In this document: positions 38,401 through 50,129 of the stretch, in pieces
How the letters are laid out: each line of letters begins with the position of its first letter
Position numbering within the stretch: the first letter of the stretch is position 1
Origin: Apricaphanius iberus
Lineage: Eukaryota; Chordata; Actinopteri; Cyprinodontiformes; Aphaniidae
Direction: 5' to 3'
Assembly (NCBI GenBank): GCA_028564705.1
Contig: JAPXFQ010000385.1
Span: 2,666,001-2,730,000, forward strand
Length of the DNA: 64,000 nt
Made by a program: the position numbers and the translations under genes
Notes under the pieces: generated by a model
What the model was told of the DNA's origin: nothing
What the model saw: only the letters and a program-made list of their open reading frames with translations
Database searches by the model: none

Positions 38401-41364
38401 CAATAATATTTTATAGAAGTAGAGCTAAGTGAGTGTAAAAAGTAACAATAAAAGGGTGGGATTTAGAGAACACTTGTCGCTATCAAGCAACAGAAGACTA
38501 TCAATGATACAGCCTCAGTTGCTTGCAGTCGTTCATGAAATTAAAAAACAAAGGATAAATAGTTCTCAAGCTTTTTTTCTAAACAGACAAACTGTACCAT
38601 GCATACTCATCAATACCCTGTGAAATCGTCTTTGGCTGCAGTTAGGCTAATATGCTTTGAGCTAAACCATTGTATTGTAGTACCAGCTGCGTACTTAGGG
38701 TCATGGTCCTAATGGAAGTACCATCTTTGACCAAGTCTTAAGACTTATGTTGCCTCCAACAGGTTTTCTTCTTTCAAAATTGAGCTGTATTTATCTCAAT
38801 TCATTTTGCATCAACTCTGCCCAACTCATTTGTTGTTTCTGATCTCCACAGCATGATACTATCTCCATCAGTGTTCATGGTCTGAGTGTTTTATTCAGTG
38901 TGATATGCAATGCTACTCATTGCTGTTTGTATTTAGACCAAAAGGTTCAGTTTTTGGGACTCCCCCAACTTCAGACAGGAAGAACAATGGTTTTATTCTT
39001 CCAACTCTTACACATAGGCCAGGTTTGTGGCAGGTATGACCAACATACTTTTTCTCAAAAATTCATTCTAGATGAGCTGAGGACTTTTGGAAAACCTTCA
39101 GATCTACCATGGCCCTCCTTTTTTTGTGTAATAGTCTCCCACTCCGCTATGTCTTAGAGAGTCTGCAGTTTCTATCTTTAAAGGTTGGATTGAACAGTAT
39201 GTCATCATTTGCTTAGAGCAGGGATATCTAAACCTTTTTTCAAGTGGGCCAAAACTGCAATATCAAAAGTTTTTTTCAAGCCAACAAAAAATCAGCAATA
39301 ATTATTTTAGATTTTTTCTTTCTTCACAATCACTAAATAAGCATGCAACATTTTAATTAAACACATGCAGAGGTCAGATTTTTTTGTTTGTGTGAAAAGA
39401 AAGGAAATCATTTTAGACTCATGACATAAAGGAAGGCGTTTTGCAAGTTTGCCTTATTAAAGAAAGGCATCCAGTTTGCAGATTTCTTGTGTTCTTGTCC
39501 GTTTTTAGCAATAAGAACAAAATTTGGTTTAAATGCATTAAAGGCACAAATTAATATGACATCCAGTAGGGGAATGTGAAAATCGAATATTAAGCCACAT
39601 AAAAGTAGAGGGTGACGATATAGATAAAGTTTTAAGTTTTCACAACCAGATTAACTGCAGACCCTTACCTAATCCCCAAAAACGTTCCATTTTAGGTGAT
39701 GACCAAAGATTTTTCTGCAGTGTAAAAGTAATGATCTGCCTCAGTTACTGCTGCCTGTTTTAATAATTTCATGATTGACAGGTATATTGTAAACATTCAT
39801 AATCCCATATTAACCACGGCTTTTTGCCTTCAATCAATTATTTTAGGAACAACTGGAACTCTATGATGCTGTTACATAAACATAATATAAGTAAATATTT
39901 TCACAGCATTGTCAGTTTTGGCCTCTAATTACAAAGGGCCATCAGGTTTCAAAGCTTTCTGTTATGTAACACACTAAATGGGGCAAAGAGCAGTTTGATG
40001 GATAACAAAGAGATGTACATAAGTGAAAACTAAAAGAACTAAAGACAGAAAAACTAGCACTAACTTACAACGTGGATCTTTGATCAGACTGAGAGCGTCT
40101 GGGGCGGTCCTCTTTGAGGAGGTTGGAGCGAGCCTTGAGTCTGGCTCGCTCTAGGAGACGCTTGGCCTGTTCATGCCTTGGGCTTAAAGGTAGCTCATCA
40201 CTGATTACAAGAAGTGACCTGATGATTGAAAAAAATATGGAGATTAGTAGCTAAACAAATCATTTGATTAGAGGGGACATGAGAGATTTAAGTTATTGGA
40301 CTGAAATAGGTCTGCATTTGTTTGAGTAGTGCTAATACCTGAGAAAATGTTGAAATGTGCAAAGCTTGGCCTGTGTTGATACAATTCCAGCATCATACTT
40401 TTCAAAGATTAACTTAACGTTGAGTGAATCGAGCTGAATCTTCCTAAGCTGTCTTATGCAATGTAAGATAAAAAAGACTGGGGCGTGGCCCCAACGGTAA
40501 GCAGCAAAGGGAAACGTCATCCATCCATCTATCCTCACACCCAGCAGCTAAGCTGCTCTGCATTGTGCTTCATCGTCTGTACTTCTTTATCCCCTAACCC
40601 AGTGATAAAGATAGCATGATACACCAGCCACGTGGATTATCATTAGAATGGACACAGTGTGATTCATTCTCTCCTGAGTGCCAAGATGAGAGCTTAGTGT
40701 GTTTTAGTAGATTAGTTTGTCACCTTGTTTCATCCAATCAATTACAACCTTGAGGTAATTAAGGGCCTGTTTGCGGCACCTCTCTGTTTTATAGGCAATG
40801 GTTATTAGAATATCATCAAATAGAATATTTATTTTAGTAATTTAATCCAACAAAGTGAAACTCATCTATTATATTTATTCATTGCACATAAAGCAATATA
40901 CCTGTCTTTTATATCTAGTAATACATTGTTTAACATCATGGCTTAGGGTCATGTTATATACATGAAACCAATAGAAAATATTTTTGTAAAAAGTAAAAAA
41001 AAATACAAAAAAGCCCACATGTTCTGAACCACTTTTACAAGAATTATTGTATTAGTGAGATGTGGTATGTGGGTGATCAGACTGCAGCTCAGGTCTTAAG
41101 AGAGCCCAGGTTGCTTTAATACAAAACACAGAACCCCGATACTTTCAGATGATAATCGCTGACTGTAGAAACTTCACAATGGACCTCAAGCAACTTTGAT
41201 TCTGTGGGACCTTGATTTCTAAATCAAATGCAAAAATCTACTTTCATATGAAAGAAGACTGTGCCACTGAGCCACAATTCAGTCCTTGTGTCCTTAGACC
41301 AATTAAGTTACTTCTGAGACATCCTGTGGCTCAAAAGTGGCTCCTGAAGAACTAATTACAATCC

Positions 41365-41404
<40 letters not shown>

Positions 41405-44400
41405 TATATATATATACTGTATATACACACACTTCCTCACACCCTGAACAGAAGGAGGTATAGGAAAACTGTTCTGTTTGCAGCACCCTGCAAACACCCA
41501 GCTTCTTTAGCAATTACTTTTTTAGGTTTTCTGTCTTTGTTAAAGGTATTGACCATCCAGGTTATCTGCAAGGTGGGATTTATTAATGGATATTAAGATG
41601 GATCTGATGTATATGGGTTGTATTTCACCACATACAATAAATGTTAAATAATTTCAATAATTACCTCAAATACGGTTCAAGTTCCTGAGCAAGACGTGTC
41701 GTGCCTGTGCTTTCCGGAACATCATGGTCCCCTGATACTGGCATAAACCAGGAAGAAAAACAACAAATCTGAACATAAATGGAATATCAAGGAAAGTGTA
41801 ATGCAAATGTAACTTTTTGAAAAAGCAATTTTTAAATTTTGGCTTTCAGATACAAGAAGACGTTGTCTTTGGTACTCTTTTCCTTCCTGAACTATTACAG
41901 CATAAGGTACTTTATTAAGGTTCACTTCTCATGTAGTTCTTACTTGGGGCCACAGATGACAGCCAAGAAAGCATTCATCCATGTTGAAACCTAATTGGGA
42001 GAGTTTGGGCATTGAATAAATCAGATTTTACATGGTTGTGTTTTTATATACTGGATGAAATTAAGTTTAGTTAAAGGGTAAACCAATTCTTAAAATCATC
42101 TAAAAAAACTGTATTACAACTGTAGGGAAATAAATGCATTTTCATAAACATGCATCTATACTTTTTTCATCATCTTTCCGAAGATGTACAATTTTATGTA
42201 TAGACATCATGGGATAATGCATAATCTCTCATCCTCAAGCATACAAAGACATCCAGCATGGCTCAAACAGAGATACCAACACAGGGACACTTCCCCCACT
42301 GCGCTGGCTGCTAATAATAGCAACAGCCTCATGCACATCTGCACATCTGACATCTGTTCAGAGCTGGGAACCAGCCAGGTTACATACAGCATTTTAACAT
42401 AACATTCTGAGTAGACATGCAGCTGCTTGTGAATGGTACTTTAAATGACTGCAACAGCTGGATGGTAAACAAAGTCAACTCACAGATAAATTCTATAAGG
42501 CTTTCTTTATAGATGATATGATGCTAAACAAAATCCTCTGTCAACACGTAAGATTTGTAAAAAGCCTAAAAACAAAATTGTTTTGTACTGTAGCAGCAAA
42601 ATCAAACCCTGAAAAATTGGTGACAAACAATCCTTTAATTTGAGCCCATCTGTTCAGTGGAAGGAAAAATGTCATGGTTTTATTGTTTTTAAACACCATT
42701 GCCACACTTATCGGCACCCCTACTGATAATACTTGCTCATTACACGCTTTTACTCGAGAGAGCTATTACCTAGTCATTTCTTATAAGACTTTAGAAGGTT
42801 TGAGCATACAGAAAGAGGTCTTTTTATCACTTTTATCGTTTTATCACAATCACTTTACATTGTCCAAAGTCCTAGGTCTTTCGTTATGTCCCTAAAATTT
42901 AGATCTGGGAACTGAAATGGCCATGGAGGAAGTTGGTATATGTGTCTAGTGAACTATCTATATGTCATCTGGTCTCCAGATTTATTTACTAAATCACCTG
43001 ATAAATGTATAGCCTATATATACAGAGTTCATGACGCTATGCAGCCTAACAATGTTTCCAGGGTCTTAGAAAGTAAAGCAACCCCACTGCATCATAGATA
43101 CTCAACCATGCTTAAAAGTGGGTGTGAGAAACTTCCAACACAATTATTTTTATTTTATAGACCCACCAATAATGTTTGTATTTTTTAAAAGCTTAGTCTC
43201 ATATTTTACAGTTTCAGGTAAAATTCTAGTAGTGTCGCAAACTCTACATGTGCACTTTTGTGATGGCTAGAAGGCTTTGTTAGATATGCCTTATAAATAA
43301 TTATGTAACTTCAATAGTTACTAATAAGACTTGCTGATCCCAAGACCCCAATCTGCTCTACTTCTCTTACTGTTAAGTGCCACTGTGCATTGTAGCACGA
43401 TAAATTGAAGTCCTAATCTAGTCATGTTTGTCACAGTTCACTTTTTTTTATATTGATCCAACATTTTTGGGGAAAGCAGCTTCTATTTTACACTATATCC
43501 ATTAAAAATGTACCTTACTTGCCTTTTCCATTTTGAAGCATAGCATATCATATTTATACCCAAAGGAACAGGAAGTTGCTGATTGCAAATAAAAGTCTTT
43601 ATAGACTCTTATTAAGTTTAATGTAAATGTTAAAAATATTCTCAGCTTAATTTTATTTCTAAGAAACTCAGAACTCAGTTTAATGCCATGGTCGGGAGAT
43701 TTAACTCTCAGGCATAATCTATGTAACAAAAAAACACAAAACTATCAATGAAGAAACATGAAGAGGAGAAGTGCATAATTTAAATAGAGCCCATGTAGCT
43801 TTTTGTCGTTTTGTAGATTTTTCTTTTGAAACATTAATCACACATTTCTCCATCTGACTTTTAACTTTGACTTCCCATTAAGATGATTACCTTTATAATC
43901 CACTCTGTATGTTATGTCCCCATAATAGTTGATGTTTCCTCCCCCACGGTGATCTTGTGCCTCCTTGCTACTTTGTTGTCTTTCCCTTAGCTTTGCGTAG
44001 GCCCTCTCCTTCACCCTAAGCTTCAGATCGGCACGCAGCACTCCACTTTGAGAGGGCATGTTTTCCCAGCTGTCCGAACCACATAGCCCTTTTCCCGAGC
44101 CAGCTGTATCTGCTTCACTTTGCTCACATCGGTCCAGGTAAAATTCCACGCTGTCCGAATGTTTTAACACTGATGCCGCTTCGATGTCGTCACCCCCACT
44201 TTGTGCTTCATTCCTGCTCGCTGTTTCGGAAGGTTTGGACCTGCACTCAGGTTCCACCTGTTGCTCTATCTGGGTGTAGTCCTTTAAAGGTAAAGTTGGG
44301 GGTATGTTATGAGGGCCAACCCCATTGAGAAGCAAGGTTTCTGGCCGTGCTACTCTCCAGAAGCCTTTTGGAGGTGCCCAGTGTTTTGCTGAAAAGGAGG

Positions 44401-45049
44401 GTGAGGTGAAAGCAGACGTGGTGGACGTGGAGGAGGAGAGGACAGGCAGAGAAGGAGGTGATGGCTCATCTTTGCTGCTACTTGAGTTATCTGAGAGAAG
44501 ACTTTCCAGACTGGTGCCCTCCTTGAGCCCACAAGAGCTGACCTGGCCCTTGTTTTGTTCTGACTTCTTCTCTTCACTTTCCTCTATACCCTCCTCTGTT
44601 TGCAGGTCCACAGGAGGGCTGTGAATCTCCAATCTGACCTGAACCTCTACCTCCTCATCTTCATCGCTGCTGCTTAAGTCCTTTGCTGCACCGGATCGCC
44701 AGGAGGGGGATGGCAAAAACAGTTGTCCTTTGGCTCTCTGTCTCTGCCTGAGTAGGACTTCAGATGAAATCTGCCCAGGTTGACCACTCATGCGCACCTC
44801 ACCTGCCTCAAACTTCTCTCTGTCCTTCTCCCTGCCTCTTGTTCTTCTCTGAGTCAGCGACTTCACTTTCGTCTGCAATGCATGCGAGGCGGAACTCTGG
44901 GGAGGAGGCAGTGAGGTCTTTAAAGAAGATGCTGGGAAAACAGGCTCTGGAACAGGGCCAGTGATGAGTCCCCAGTTGATGGGAAGACCAGTTGGTACAG
45001 GGCAAGTGGATCTAGGAAGAACATTACCTTCCGATTTATCCTCCTCCAT
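29416..45049 (-). CDS. KIAA1614-like protein with C-terminal PDZ domain
   Basis: Nine coding exons (45049-43891, 41731-41665, 40218-40069, 38336-37177, 36858-36711, 30880-30661, 30308-30196, 30089-29899, 29597-29416) join in consistent phase to 1,129 residues. Most of the protein is Ser/Pro/Arg-rich and probably disordered. Ordered islands are [20 protein letters not shown] (about 420), [19 protein letters not shown] (about 895) and [21 protein letters not shown] domain occupies about 1043-1125, with carboxylate-binding loop GPFGF, then [20 protein letters not shown] and [17 protein letters not shown], close to the C-terminus ARRNQR. Architecture, length and remembered words fit vertebrate KIAA1614, a gene of unknown function near STX6 in mammals; this name is from memory, so moderately sure. 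PDZ domains bind C-terminal peptides of membrane and junction proteins. The open frame past 43891 to 43838 is intron read-through. One donor (ACG|GTGGGC at 30661) is weak. Confidence 0.75.
31690..32775 (+). mobile_element. Tc1-like transposon relic (second family)
   Basis: Plus-strand words translate to the N-terminal half of a Tc1 transposase: DKQLGVK near 32135, [19 protein letters not shown] near 32170-32226, [19 protein letters not shown] at 32307-32365, [15 protein letters not shown] at about 32370, then ARDHLDD, TKIELF and [11 protein letters not shown] words toward 32600. The frame is broken repeatedly and the 3' third is missing. The family differs from the relics at 9990 or 28195. 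Confidence 0.75.
32790..33779. other. Unassigned intronic sequence
   Basis: About 1 kb containing no recognisable exon. CCTCCCTGGTAAG at about 32992 is a partial inverted match to CTTACCAGGGCACGGAGG at about 32778, which suggests a small insertion between them, but the match is short. Confidence 0.3.
33780..36335 (+). repeat. Dispersed LINE/SINE-type repeat split by a piggyBac insertion
   Basis: Left part (to 34180) ends CTGCCGGAGGTTTCTTCCTG TTAA; right part (from 36123) continues TTAAAAGGGAGTTTTTCCTT through TAAAGTGCCTTGAGATGACA and GGCGCTATATAAATAAACTG to a terminal AATTGA array. Joined, these follow an abundant fish repeat in unbroken order. The 3' AATTGA tail indicates retroposition on the plus strand. 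Confidence 0.75.
34181..36122 (-). mobile_element. Decayed piggyBac-type transposon
   Basis: The 1,942 bp element is bounded by TTAA (34177-34180 and 36123-36126) and has inverted ends CACTAGAAGACCCAG / CTGGGAGTTCTAGTG with a subterminal GCCGATCGGCTG word near both ends. The minus strand encodes transposase pieces: [14 protein letters not shown] (about 35640), [15 protein letters not shown] (about 35400), [17 protein letters not shown] (about 35090), and a C-terminal Cys-rich [16 protein letters not shown] followed by WQCQDCE (about 34735). These include the three catalytic aspartate regions of piggyBac. The N-terminal portion is absent and the remainder is split over several frames, so it is inactive. 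A LINE-tail-like TTTATTGATCCCTTTGGGG near 34613 is nested inside. Confidence 0.88.
36544..36557 (+). promoter_or_regulatory. CTCF-like core motif
   Basis: CCAACAGAGGGCAG matches the CTCF core consensus CCASYAGRKGGCRS at 13 of 14 positions, inside intron 6 of the KIAA1614-like gene. By-eye match only. Confidence 0.3.
38660..39125 (-). mobile_element. Tc1-like transposon relic, reverse orientation
   Basis: Words such as AGGGTCATGGTCCTAATGGA, CCTCCAACAGGTTTTCTTC, CACAGCATGATACTATCTCC and GGTCTGAGTGTTTTATTCAG are reverse-complement remnants of the common fish Tc1 transposase gene. It lies in the intron between exons 4 and 3 (38337-40068) of the KIAA1614-like gene. Confidence 0.65.
39126..40068. 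other. Intronic sequence with hAT-like fragment
   Basis: A block from about 39226 (GGATATCTAAACC through GTGGGCCAAAACTGC) resembles the ends of fish/vertebrate hAT-Charlie elements. The rest is AT-rich without a recognisable feature. Confidence 0.35.
40219..43890 (-). other. Introns 1-2 of the KIAA1614-like gene
   Basis: Apart from the small exon at 41731-41665 these introns hold only AT-rich DNA, a TA microsatellite (41370-41432) and a possible transposon tail near 42600-42860 (contains TTATCGGCACCCCTACTG, a word shared by some fish DNA-transposon tails). No further exon is supported. Confidence 0.5.
41370..41432. repeat. (TA)n microsatellite, palindromic
   Basis: About 15 TA units followed by TATACAGTATATATATATACTGTATA, itself a perfect palindrome, then CA units. 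Confidence 0.95.
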
Positions 45050-45090
45050 TTGGGTGTGTGATAAAAAAAGGGGTTACCCTCTGGAATATT
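45050..45090 (-). other. 5' UTR part of the KIAA1614-like first coding exon
   Basis: On the minus strand TTTTTTTGTTCTTCAG (acceptor AG at 45092-45091) precedes 41 untranslated bases and then the ATG at 45049. An untranslated first exon is therefore likely, with the donor ACA|GTAAGT at 45866 as partner. Inference from splice motifs. Confidence 0.5.
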
Positions 45091-45865
45091 CTGAAGAACA
45101 AAAAAAAAAAAAACATTTGGAAACTATCAGTCACAAGAATGATGGAGACATTTCTCTTACATTCTACAATGGTTGCTCTTTCTCTCATGGGAGGAGATCT
45201 TTATTGTGTGGATTCAGTCACGTTGCATTATCCAGTGATTACTTTGCAGGGCACAGGATAATCCTTTAGAATGAGAATAAGCAACTGCTGTCTGCCACTG
45301 AGACCTTACAATCCTTTGCAGTAAGATGTTTTCTCTTCTTTGTTGAACAAAGGAGGCATTAAAAAACGAATAAATTCTCTGTTTGAATCATTAATCCAAA
45401 ACGGGGAAAAGTAAAATGTCACTTTATTTTTGCAATTTTGATATCAATGCTTTAGAAGTGAAGTATTTTTAGAACCTTAACTTATTGCAACGTTCTTTGT
45501 ATAGCTTAAATCTAAATATTATCAACAAACATATATTTTTCATAACTGAAATAGAATGCAAAATATTAACATAAATGAAAAGCGTACCTTAATATTTAAC
45601 TGAGGGATTCCTTGAAACGCAGATTCCGTTCACTCATTTAAAATCCCACTGAAGTTGCCATAAATTCTAGCGCAACATCACAAATTAAAGTGCACTTCAA
45701 CGAAACGTGCGACAGAACAAGCTTTTAGCGTCTTCTCATTCTTAAGTATTGGCAAGAGTTAGAAAATAAAGGCAAAAGGGAGAGCAATGTATTCCCAGTT
45801 GATTCAAAAAGAGGGGGGAGGATACTAAATATGATTTCTCGGCGCATAGGATGTGTTACACTTAC

Positions 45866-46076
45866 TGTCTGCATCTCCCGATCCGAGCGGTGCCGGACGA
45901 CCCAGCGGTGCCTCGATCATGCTTCGTCCGTTAATCCCTTCAGAAAATCAGTGGGATTAACAAAAATGGAATTCAAAAAAGCTCGCTTTAATTTCGTCCT
46001 TGCCCCGCAAACCCTCTGCCGAGTGACGCTCTCTGTTGCGTAAGCACGGTGCGAATTGTATTATTCCCACGATGCA
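45866..46076 (-). promoter_or_regulatory. Candidate promoter/first exon of the KIAA1614-like gene
   Basis: A CpG-rich island (CCGATCCGAGCGGTGCCGGA and neighbours) ends at a strong minus-strand donor, ACA|GTAAGTG (GT at 45865-45864). At its upstream edge, TTCCCACGATGCA (46064-46076) closely resembles the ZNF143/Staf site TCCCAGMATGCM. This is what a housekeeping-type bidirectional or CpG promoter looks like. Transcript data are absent. Confidence 0.5.
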
Positions 46077-47398
46077 CAAATAGTCTACCCCAATGAAAAG
46101 GGGAAAGTAAAATATGTAGCCTATGTATAGTAATAAAGAATAAAAAGATAATAATAATCCTTATATTACGTGTTTCCTGGTTCCAGATTGGAGTTGCGAT
46201 TGAGACAGAATACAACTCAGATTTAGTTTTCTGCACACTAGAGTCAGCCTATTCTTACTGGTTATTATATTATCCCTCTGTCTAATTTTATCCCACCCCT
46301 ATGCCTGGGAAGCAAGTCTACCTGAATCTTGTTTGACTATACAATAGATCTGAGTTTAGGTGTGGAAAAAAAAATAAACAAACCCCAATTCGGGAATTCT
46401 TCTTTTTCTGTGATGATCTCGCACCATTTGCTCTACATGAATTGTGTTACTTTTTTTTTTTTTCAATTGTCAGTTTTCCTAGTAATATTTATATATTTAT
46501 TTTTGTATTTATGTGTTCTCCTTCAATAAGTAGTTCTTCCTGCTTCCTGTTTTTTTTATGTGTCTCAGTCTAATCCAACTTTTTTATTATTATTTTCTTC
46601 TGGAAATTAACTGTTTCAAGTTTCATGGGCGCATCTAGCATGATTGGAAAAACGGTGGCCGGAAGGGGGCCACCAGTCATCCTGGGGAGGCACATTAAAA
46701 CCAAAGTGTTTTATTATGCAGTCGGCGTACAGAGAGGCATTCAAAAATGGAGCCACAAAGAAAAAAAATGCAGGGGGAGTTTAAATGTTAGTTGTTAAGT
46801 CATATTCTTTGTATAAGACAGTCAGTCTTGGGGAAACGTTTTCTTTTTCTGTACACCCCTCCTCCCATACCCTCACAAACCTAACTTAACAGATGTATTA
46901 TTGGCATAATGCTGCATTTGTCTTTTTCATCATAAAAAGTGTAATTTCAGATAAGATTTAGTGCTTGCATGTCTCTGTGACTTTCTTTTTATTTATTATT
47001 TTATTCATTTCATTGTGACATGTTATAATTCAATGCATTTGTTTAATTTGATCTTCTTTTTCATGTTCTTTCAGTTGCTCCCTTTTGGGGGTTGTCATCA
47101 TTTGTCTCCATCTCAGTCTGTCCCTATACACTTTCTGCCCAGTGGCGGATTTAGCAGTTTAGGGGCCCAAAGGCAAACAAAGGGAGCAACCTCTCTGCAG
47201 ATGTTATTTTTCAACCTTTTTCAGTCTTTGCTTTGTGCAACTTCTTCACTGGTCCAGTCTTTAGAAGGCACTAATGTCCAGAATTCAGATGTCGGCATCT
47301 GAATGAGAAAAAGAAACCCACATTTAACAGTTTAACAAATGTATTTTCCGTATATAATAATAATTTCTGTTAAAGTGTGTGCCATGCAGTCACTATTG
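46077..47398. other. Intergenic DNA, KIAA1614-like to rc3h1, left part
   Basis: AT-rich spacer with T homopolymers. The word AGTGGCGGATTTAGCAGTTT (about 47141) marks the end of a fish DNA-transposon-type repeat; a related inverted word occurs near 50200. No gene is supported. Confidence 0.4.
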
Positions 47399-47465
47399 AG
47401 ACAAGGCAAGGCAAATTTATTTGTATGGTACTATTTTAGCAACAGAGCAATTCAAGGTGTCATGT
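47399..47465 (-). repeat. LINE-type 3' tail remnant, reverse
   Basis: ACAAGGCAAGGCAAATTTAT through GAGCAATTCAAGGTG is the reverse complement of the tail seen at 17490-17575 (AATAAAATTGCCTTGCC). Confidence 0.65.
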
Positions 47466-47866
47466 CCAGCAGACTTTTCATGAAGTTTCACATGCATGCT
47501 GCAAGTAGTGGCAGCTGGTGAAAAAACATCTTGGTTGATCTGGCATATATACCAATACATTTCCCTTCCAAGTCCAGTATTAGTATTTAAATAAACAGTT
47601 GGAAAATGACTACAATTCCACAGTACATCATTCTTCATGCAGCAAAATAACATATGAGGCTAAATTAACTGAAAGGGGGTGCTCTTTTCAGTAACTTTGA
47701 TAATGTTCTGTATTTAATCACTTTCAATAGCTAACTCTGAATCAGACAGAAACATGTGAAAAATGCCAAATTAATGTATGACTGCCTAGAAGTTTAACCC
47801 TGAACAAACTGGCGAAATACTACAAAATCTGAACCTCTGATAGTCAACAACTTTGTCATGACTAAC

Positions 47867-48450
47867 AGCGCCGTAGCACCAAATTCTGGGGCCTGTACAC
47901 TATCAACATAAGTGGGCCCCATTAGGCAATGAGAAAAAGGCTTTTTACAAATTTAAAAAAGCATAAATAAGGTTTTATGCAATAATTAGATCTGAATATA
48001 TTGATGAGTATTTTTGTCATTCACCCCCTGAATTGATGTATTTGGCCAACTTGTTCTCATATGCTTAACACTTTAAACTACATCTCGTCACATGGCTATT
48101 AGTTAGCAAATGTCCCTACTAGCAGGACATGGCCTACATAACCTAATACAACTCAACAGACCGTGCTGTTGAAGTCGATAACTAAATGTTAGCTCGCCCA
48201 TAGTTTAGTTGTCTTTATGTTTACATCCACAAACCTTGGTTGGAAATTAGCTAAAATAAAGACTTCACACGTGTAGGCTACACAGGTTAAATTTATTGGG
48301 ACTTTGCATAACAACAAGCAAACTAGTCCACCCCTCAGAAAGAGGTCTCCCCTCATTCTGCCTTCTTTTTCTTCCCAATCTTTTTTTTTTGATGGCCTGA
48401 TTTGTTCTTTTTGGGCAGCATGATGACTTACATCCAGGTTAATCTAATCT
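47867..48450 (-). mobile_element. hAT-type transposon remnant
   Basis: The left edge CAGCGCCGTAGCACCAAATT and GTGGGCCCCATTAGG resemble the ends of fish hAT elements. On the minus strand near 48420-48350 a short open frame reads MLPKKNKSGHQKKK, similar to the basic start of hAT/ZMYM-type transposases, then stops. Boundaries are approximate and the assignment is tentative. Confidence 0.4.
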
Positions 48451-50129
48451 TGCTGGAAGAAGCCTGTGGATTAAAAGCGTGTAAAACACTCCAGACAACA
48501 ACAAGTCCTTCCGAGACACTCCAGACTTGCAAGGGAATAGTGCTTGTGATGCATTACAAAACATTGGTGAAATGAATGAGTTTTGTGGCAGAAAAGGCCT
48601 TATTTAGAGGCTGCACTTTGCATGCCTAAGAACTCCCATTATATGTATATACGCTGATCACAAATCAATCTAAACGTCTCGTGAAGGTGGTACCAAAGTT
48701 GTCTAGGTGAATAAATGAACATATTGCACTCTAGAAATGAGGTCCAGGTTGCAAAAAACGATACTACCTCTTTAGATAATTATGACTAAAAACATAAAAT
48801 TAAGAAATCAGAAGGACTTAAGCTAATTATGCTGGTACCACAACACTAAGCAAACCTCTTGGAGTCATCTGATAAATAGGTACTCAGAAAAATCTAAGAG
48901 ATATGAACGCCCAGGCATCTGATACAGCAAACAGCACTTCTGCTACTCCTTTTACAACACCGTATTAGAATGGCCATCTTACCTGGAAAAAATTATGATA
49001 CCAATCCAACATTATAACAGCAGCAGCAGAAACTCATAAAATGCAAAAATCAGTATTAACAATTTAAAAAGAGAATTTTTAAGACTAATAAAACATACTG
49101 AATAATAGAAAACGGAGCAAATCTGCTATGCGTAAAATCCTTTGTAAGATGGAGAGCTTGGTGGAATTTATCACCAAGCCAGAACAAAACTTCCAAATTA
49201 GATATGTAGCTGGTGTGAAATTTCCAGGACCCCAAATCCATTAAATTCAACGATGCTGATTGGTCAAATTTTTCATATTTTTCCCTAGCAACCATAAATA
49301 ATTGTCTATTTATCTTTAGCTTTTCATCCGTGGTGCTGGCAAAAAAGAGAAATGATACACGTCTATCAACTGTTCACACACTCAGTATACATGTACAGTT
49401 AAGTTGAGCTTTTGGCAGTAATTCGACTAATAGCTTAGCAAAAGTTAAAAGTCCTATCTCAGTTTTTACGTCACTCAGAAAAAGCGAATTATTGACTGAA
49501 GTGCGTTCGACTCCGAGATGCTAGGTGGAGACATGTGCCCTCTCATGCTGACATTCTTCCGTTGGACTAGAGTCACACAGATAGTAAAGAAATGCCAGAC
49601 AGACAGTGTAAAAGCAGGATATGCACATTGATTGAAGAAGTGGATAACAACTGCGCTGGGCACAGTATGTTTTGTGAGTTCTGCACTGATTGTGTTACAC
49701 TCATTGTTGCTGCTTGTTCTGTTGTTGTTATTATAAGGTCTTGTCACTTCTTCAAGGGGAAGTGCCCAGGCTACCAATAGCTCACCTTCTCCTGACTGCA
49801 ATTAGATTTTCCAATCTCATTATGTGGGAACTTAGGTCTGATTTCTTCAACTCCAGTTCTGTTAGAGTCGGACTAAGGTATATTCATGCATTTCGAAAGT
49901 CCGATTTCAGTCAGACTAAGGCAATCATTCGACTTTTTCTTGCTGCATGTAAATGTGCCCACTTACAAGATCACTTTTTTCGCTGTGGTCATGAAATGGT
50001 CCATTGTGTGTCAGGGCAGGGGACATTGAAACACTTTCCCATAGGCAGTCTGATGCCATTAGAGCATGAGTTTTTTGTTGTTGTTGTTTTTTTTAAACGA
50101 CGGCGTTAAATAATTTTTGAGGAAAAAAT
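48451..50129. other. Unassigned intergenic DNA
   Basis: No convincing gene. Open frames of 60-139 codons (such as 49690-50109) lack domains and codon bias. Probably old transposon debris, as the flanks are. Confidence 0.35.

Noticed and set aside
43838..43890. Extension of the KIAA1614-like first coding exon past 43891
   Set aside because: The open frame continues only by chance; the donor AAAG|GTAATC gives the phase needed to join the next exon at 41731, and the extra residues look unrelated.
44325..44624. Plus-strand ORF opposite the KIAA1614-like exon 1
   Set aside because: It has no splice or domain support and lies wholly within a well-supported minus-strand coding exon.
49690..50109. 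139-codon hypothetical protein in the intergenic region
   Set aside because: It has biased low-complexity ends, no domain, no splice signals, and sits in transposon debris.
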